From NCBI RefSeq assembly GCF_026151205.1, contig NC_087076.1:11446902-11510901 (forward strand): DNA of 64,000 nucleotides. The letters are read 5' to 3'. Shown here in pieces: positions 58,345 through 64,000 of this stretch. Each line of letters opens with the position of its first letter. The first letter of the stretch is position 1. Source of the stretch: Bolinopsis microptera. Its lineage: Eukaryota; Ctenophora; Tentaculata; Lobata; Bolinopsidae. The translations under genes and the position numbers were made by a program. The notes under the pieces are model-generated. The model worked only from the letters and a program-made list of their open reading frames with translations, was not told where the DNA came from and did not search any database.

Positions 58345-60720
58345 GAATTAATATTACCTTCCTAAAATTAAATCGTTGATTTTATTTCTATATCACTTTT
58401 TATTTTTATTTTTATTCTTTCAAACAATCCAGTACATTGTGCCAGAAAGTTTGAGATTTAAATTTTGGAAGCATGTAGGGCTAGAGATCTGATATCGATC
58501 GTAAATACTAAAAATAATCTACCACAATTGTTACTGCAGTTTTACAGAACTCTAAATAATTAATGAACACACTTGCAGGTACCACCCGTATTCCCACTCA
58601 GAACTGAGTTTTGTAATTTTCCGATACGAGATTGGGGACAAACAAACAAACAACTGTTTATGGAGTCTTGTCCCTTTATTTGTTTTATGTTGTATAAAAT
58701 AACTAGATATATCATGTTGTATATTTGAGATGTTCCGTAATGTTGTATAACATATAAGTTTTGATTTGTTTATTTAGCACTGACTGATCTTTGAATTTCT
58801 TCGGAATACAGAGGAGATCTGTTAGTAGCCGCGATAATTTGCCTACCTGAACTGAAATAGCAAAGTAATAATGATATAATATGGAGATAAACTGACAAAT
58901 AATTATCAGTTTATTTTCTTCTCTTATTATTACTACATTAAACTACTTACTTATACTATTATAGCCGGATATTCGATCAATTTCTAAATTTGATCACTAT
59001 TAGAGTGAATCATTGCATTCTTCATGAAATATACGAACACTGAACAGTGAACACCCACCACTTATAATAGTAGTCAATCTCTTAAATTTAGCCTCTACTA
59101 AATTAGCCTCTACTAAATTCCTCTTTAATTGTACTCCAGTTGTATCGGTGCAGAGTTGAGAGTTGCCAACTTTCCAGACTTGGCAAACTTCTAAACTTAA
59201 CTACTTCGGTGCTCTTATTAAGATCCAATTGTTAAGATCTCTATAAAACTGCTACTTGCCAGCTCAGTAACAATAAGTTTGTAAAGCTCAGTAACAGCTA
59301 TCTCTAAGTTTGTAAAGATGTGGAATATTTGATGATGATGAGGCGTCAAAACATGAGCTCATGAGGCCCTACCACATACCAGTAATTTAATATTACCTTC
59401 CTAAAATTAAATCGTTGATTTTACTATCACTTTTTCTTTCTTTTTGAGTGGAATTTGAATTAAAATATTGTCAAATTGTTGTTATTCTAGAGGGTTTTAA
59501 AAAATTGTAATCAACCATAAGCATTTGAAAACCCCCTCCCCTCCCCTCGGCTGATTACGTAATATGTAAACGACCCCTTAGTTAAGAGTTGACTTATGGT
59601 CAATACTGATATAAAATGTAACATTATTAATAATATGTAATCTGTGATGAAAACAATTGTCAAAATTCGGTGGTTTATTTTAAGTAGTATTCCTCTATCA
59701 CCTATATAAACTATATTACTCTTTCCTCATAAGTGACACTATAATCATTGCATTCTTCATGAAATATACGAACACTGAACAGTGAACACCCACCACTTAT
59801 AATAGTAGTCAATCTCTTAAATTTAGCCTCTACTAAATTAGCCTCTACTAAATTCCTCTTTAATTGTACTCCAGTTGTATCGGTGCAGAGTTGAGAGTTG
59901 CCAACTTTCCAGACTTGGCAAACTTCTAAACTTAACTACTTCGGTGCTCTTATTAAGATCCAATTGTTAAGATCTCTATAAAACTGCTACTTGCCAGCTC
60001 AGTAACAATAAGTTTGTAAAGCTCAGTAACAGCTATCTCTAAGTTTGTAAAGATGTGGAATATTTGATGATGATGAGGCGTCAAAACATGAGCTCATGAG
60101 GCCCTACCACATACCAGTAATTTAAAATTACCTTCCTAAAATTAAATCGTTGATTTCACTATCACTTTTTCTTTCTTTTTTTTCTTTTTTCTTTCAAACA
60201 TTCCTGTACATTGTGCAGAAAGTTTGAGATTTAAATTTTGGAAACATGTAGGAATAAAGATCTGACATCGATTGTAAATATACTAAAAATACTCTAGCAC
60301 AATTGTAACTGCAGTTTTACAGAAATCTAAATAATTAATGAACACACTTGCAGGTACCACCCGTATTCCCACTCAGAACTGAGTTTTGTAATTTTCCGAT
60401 ACGAGATTGGGGACGGGTTCTATAAACAAACAAACAAACAAACAACTGTTTATGGAGTCTTGTCCCTTTATTTGTTTTATGTTGTATAAAATAGCTAGAT
60501 ATATCATGTTGTATATTTGAGATGTTCCGTAATGTTGTATAACATATAAGTTTCGATTTGTTTATTTAGCACTGACTGATCTTTGAATTTCTTCGGAATA
60601 CAGAAGAGATCTGTTAGTAGCCGCGATAATTCGCCTACCTGAACTTAAATAGCAAAGTAATAATGATATAATATGGAGATAAACTGACAAATAATTATCA
60701 GTTTATTTTCATCTCGTTAC
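58345..60720. repeat. rearranged segmental duplication (blocks A-B then B-A)
   Basis: Block A (58345-58920) recurs at 60122-60710, and block B (59016-59400) recurs at 59748-60122, with a few percent difference by eye. The order is A, spacer, B, fragment of A, end of a TTAA MITE, spacer, B', A'. The spacers (58945-58996 and 59456-59578) are pieces of one TTAA MITE, so the block was inserted into that element. A short insertion (GGGTTCTATAAACAAAC region, 60415) distinguishes A' from A. Confidence 0.8.
58712..58846 (-). other. open exon-like frame in block A, duplicated at 60504-60638
   Basis: After an acceptor-like TTTCAGTTCAG, 44 codons are open (VGKLSRLLTDLLCIPKKFKD and onward) to TGA at 58712. 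The copy at 60504-60638 is equally open and differs at three bases, all changing the residue (K/E, L/F, K/E), which argues against purifying selection. It is probably a chance frame. Confidence 0.15.
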
Positions 60721-62563
60721 CATTAGCTCCTCACTAACCTTAATTCTCTTTTAATCAGCCAACTGGTCTGACCAACTTTCCATGTGTGTAATTGAAAGTT
60801 TCTAGACTACGTTTGAACTAGGTAGACTAATGTTTGTATAATTAAAACAATTATTAGAGATGTTTAGAAAGAGACAGTACAGGTGATGATGAGCAGATAA
60901 CAATGATGCAGCGGAACCTGGTGAGGGTGAGCCAGCCCCATGTGGTGACACCACCCCTAATTACTTTTCAATAACCCAACCGAGCGGTGGGGACCAGAAC
61001 TCAGTTTGTCAAAGTTCGATCACTGTTGAGGCACGTTCAGGGTGTAGGAGTAAATCTCTTTGTGGGGGGGGGGGGGGCTAAAATTATAGAGTTTTTAAAA
61101 TGTAGCGCGCTATGCGCCTGAATTTCTAAACAGCGACTGCGAAACATTCAGTGTCAACCATACTATTTACTTTGACTAGGTGGTATTAGGAAATGATGCG
61201 ATGAGGGAAAGTATCGACTGACTCCGAAAAAAAAGACTTAAAAATTATTAAGAGCTTACGGGTACAAAACCAACATAGATACAACTTTGAAGGTGAGTAA
61301 ACAATTGCACTGCCACAATTGAAATTTGTATCTGATGAGGGCGGTAGTAAACTGACCACATCTATGCTTAATAAACCATGTCATTTATAATTTAGTACTA
61401 AACTTTGAACTTATTTTCGATTTTTCACGTTTTGAGTACGCCTTGAGTTGATCAGTACGATTAGTAAGTTTTTCGTATAGAAATGCTGATGGGTGTGGGC
61501 AGGAAAAATTAGTATGCGACTGATTTAAACAGTTGGTCAACAGAGTTCAGTTCACCGAGGTACTAATATTAAGGAGATTAGCAAAGTTTTATTGTTAATA
61601 AAATTGATTTGAAACAAAAATATTTGCCAAAATTCACGTTACATTTCTGCTGACGTCAGCAATGCTCAGACCCCCCTCCCCCCTCCCGTCAGCGACCGTC
61701 AGCATTTCCAAACCCCCCCCCCCCCTACCTCCTTGTTTGCTGACATCATATGTGAACACTCCCATATTGTATTCTTTGGAAGAATTTCAGAAAGTTTGCT
61801 TTCACGATTGAAATATAGCAATGTAAAATCACAAAGTGAAATTATAAATCAAGCAAGATTTTGGCTTTCCTGTTTAGGGGTCAAACGATAAAGTCCTTTA
61901 AATTTTGAAAATATACTTTAATTAATAGGTCTCAAAAAAGGTGCAAAGAGAGATTCTGCAATTTTTTTGGACAATTTGCTTTAAAGGAAGGAATTCTAGC
62001 AATGAAGAATATAAATTTGGACCACTCTAAGTCTTTAGCAGTAAGGCAATTTGGATAATGCAATTTGCAGATTGGCCAAATGAGCCAAAAAATGTTGGCC
62101 CCTTTCGGCCTTTCCGCCCCTTGCCAAGATTTTATGGGGGGGCGGTCGCCCCCCCCCCCCCCCCCCTCTTCCTACACCCCTTGGCACGTTGACAGGAGTG
62201 GCGTAGAGACCGTCCCCGCTACCCCCGCTACACAGTGGGGCAGCATTTTCCCGAATGTTAGAGTTTTTCAAACGTCCGATTTGTGTATTATCCAGTTCAC
62301 TTAAACGTCCGGTATTTGAGGGTACAAAATGATTCCATGGATTATGGGGCGGCAAAAAGCTGTAGGGGCGGCAAAAAAAAGGCCTGAATTTTTTAGGTTT
62401 TCAGACAAATTTAAGGTGGGCGGCAAAAACAATGAGCGGGGAGGGAGGGAGGGACACTTGTTCATAAAATTTTGATTAAGTTTTAAGAATTACGTAACTC
62501 AAAAATTGATTTTTGTTGTAATAACTTTGTAATCCTCACTTTAATCTAGCACGCTACATCACG
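60721..62563. other. gene-free stretch with G/C homopolymer tracts
   Basis: G tract near 61062-61077, C tracts near 61673-61726 and 62150-62166, a CAGC-rich MITE-like patch at 61632-61768 (TGACGTCAGC and TGACATCATATGTGAACACT), and three GGGCGGCAAAAA motifs at 62347-62430. The two open frames crossing the C tract at 62150 are low-complexity artefacts. Confidence 0.45.
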
Positions 62564-64000
62564 ATGCGGTTCTTTCTGTTTCTCGTTGTTGTGCTGGCTT
62601 GTGTTGCCCTCACTACAGGCAAAAAGGATAAGTCCAAATCAAAATGCAAGAAGTTGGAGAAAAAGATCAATAAGTGTTTCAAGAAAGGCTTCTCTCCAAA
62701 ATCTCTCGAAGGTTGCAAAATAGAAGATAAAAAAATTAAGAAAAGACCCGCTAAGAAATGCGAAGCACTGGAAGATCAGGTCATCGCTGCAGGTTGCAGC
62801 ATTAAAGCATGTAAAGAACCTGAACCTGAACCTGAACCTGAACCTGAACCTGAACCTGAACCTGAACCTGAACCTGAACCTGAACCTGAACCTGAACCTG
62901 AACCTGAACCTGAACCTGAACCTGAACCTGAACCTGAACCTGAACCTGAACCAACTGGTCCAACTTGGTGCCAACACGAGAACAGTTTCCTGTACAGCTA
63001 TGCTGGAGCATCCTACAACAGTCTAGAAGATGCTAAAAATGCTTGTTTGGAGAACGCCAAATGTAATGGAATCACTCAGGTTTGTTAAAACAATCAATTT
63101 AATAATATACGACTCTATTTTTTTCAATATTACTTACATATAATATGCTTATTGCTTTAAAATATAAAATACTCAAATATTTTTGAAAAAGTTAGCTCTC
63201 CAATTATTCTATAAGTACGACCTTAAAGATCTCCATTTTTAAATAATTTTCAACTTTTCAGGAGCCTTACTACAGTAACCGATATACACAACGAGTTGGA
63301 CCTGAAATACACGACTGGAGCCCTACCGGTGAAACTTCTTGGACAGTCTGTGATGAACCAGAACCTGAACCAGAACCTGAACCTGAACCAGAACCTGAAC
63401 CAACTGGTCCAACTTGGTGCCAACACGAGAACAGTTTCCTGTACAGCTATGCTGGAGCATCCTACAACAGTCTAGAAGATGCTAAAAATGCTTGTTTGGA
63501 GAACGCCAAATGTAATGGAATCACTCAGGTTTGTTAAAACAATCAATTTAATAATATACGACTCTCATTTTTTCAATATTACTTACTTATAATATGCTTA
63601 TTGCTTTAAAATATAAAATATTCGAATATTTTTGAAAAAGTTAGCTCTCCAATTATTCTATTTAAAGTACCACCTTAAAGTATACGTTTTTTCAGAGTAT
63701 AAAGATCTCCATTTTTAAACAATTTTTAACTTTTCAGGAGCCTTACAACAGTAACCGATATACACAACGAGTTGGACCTGAAATACACGACTGGAGCCCT
63801 ACCGGTGAAACTTCTTGGACAGTCTGTGATGAACCAGAACCTGAACCAGAACCTGTACCTGAACCAGAACCTGAACCAACTGGTCCAACTTGGTGCCAAC
63901 ACGAGAACAGTTTCCTGTACAGCTATGCTGGAGCATCCTACAACAGTCTAGAAGATGCTAAAAATGCTTGTTTGGAGAACGCCAAATGTAATGGAATCAC
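62564..64000 (+). CDS. secreted modular protein with Glu-Pro linkers, 5' part (runs off the window)
   Basis: Exon 1 (62564-63079) encodes a signal peptide ([19 protein letters not shown]). A Lys-rich domain follows with six Cys (28, 38, 51, 66, 78, 83), then a pure Glu-Pro run of about 23 EP pairs and the first half of a module beginning [18 protein letters not shown]. Exon 2 (63262-63528) completes that module ([24 protein letters not shown]), adds a short EP linker and starts the next module. Exon 3 (63738 to the edge) repeats this. All introns are phase 0, so modules can be added freely. Each module has four or five Cys and the A-x2-AC...C-x-GIT...R-x-G...ETSW-x2-C layout of PAN/apple-like domains, an inference from layout only. 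It is probably an extracellular structural, adhesive or mucus-type protein. Confidence 0.85.
62815..62952 (+). repeat. GAACCT hexanucleotide tract coding Glu-Pro
   Basis: About 23 perfect GAACCT units in frame. The later linkers (63356-63402, 63833-63880) mix GAACCA and GAACCT, so this tract looks freshly expanded. The antisense frames (RF and QV repeats) are by-products. Confidence 0.95.
63080..63737 (+). repeat. tandem duplicated intron/exon unit of about 476 bp
   Basis: The first intron (63080-63261) and exon 2 are copied as the second intron (63529-63737) and exon 3, with introns nearly as similar as exons. The second intron has about 27 extra bases (around 63660-63705). Intron conservation indicates recent duplication of the whole unit. 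Confidence 0.9.

Noticed and set aside
62035-62355. Overlapping frames on both strands around a poly-C tract
   Set aside because: Low-complexity Pro/Gly runs; no start context, splice sites or conserved motif.
62639-63011. Antisense frames rich in RF or QV
   Set aside because: They are shadows of the GAACCT repeat in a well-supported sense gene.
1-64000. tRNA and rRNA genes
   Set aside because: I looked for B-box-like GGTTCGAATCC motifs and conserved rRNA blocks and saw none that fold convincingly; a covariance-model scan would be needed to exclude tRNAs.

Overview
The window reads as AT-rich nuclear DNA of an invertebrate animal. It has spliced genes with GT-AG introns, TATA boxes, many small non-autonomous DNA transposons, a satellite array and several minisatellites. 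A papain-like protease with a C-terminal ShKT module, an LDLa-bearing rhodopsin-type receptor of the cnidarian/mollusc kind, and a modular secreted protein with Glu-Pro linkers point to a cnidarian. That placement is inference. I see no prokaryotic or viral gene.

Layout: 1-5400 holds possible exon fragments of unknown genes (+) and an LDLa GPCR (-) that carries a frameshift and a tail truncated by a tiny transposon. 5401-19800 is repeat-rich and gene-poor: a TA-flanked inverted-repeat element (6009-6816) sits in the edge unit of a 68-bp satellite (to 10080), and a 27-bp minisatellite lies at 17415-18046. 20000-26230 is gene-poor with a decayed retroelement. A small single-pass membrane protein lies at 26299-27798 (+). 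A complete six-exon furin/kexin-type proprotein convertase spans 40567-28954 (-). Its introns hold a near-perfect 136-bp-arm hairpin, a tandem repeat family and a 1.6-kb element with twelve mirror-arranged motif copies. Two tandem TMEM272-like four-pass membrane protein genes follow on + (41192-43719 and 46322-51847). The second carries, in its long third intron and on the opposite strand, a complete intronless cathepsin-ShKT gene. The same intron ends in 19 tandem copies of its own 3' splice site. 52733-61000 holds more transposons, a small unknown gene (-), a possible terminal exon (-), and a duplicated block. The right edge (62564 onward, +) is the 5' part of a secreted modular protein built from tandemly duplicated exon/intron units.

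The genes do not form one pathway. The shared theme is the secretory and membrane route: convertase, secreted cysteine protease, secreted modular protein, receptor and small membrane proteins. The convertase and the first TMEM272-like gene seem to share a divergent promoter region, with TATA boxes at 40783 (-) and 41095 (+). The most unusual material is structural: repeats that carry splice sites, nested transposons with readable empty sites, and mirror-symmetric subterminal motif arrays.
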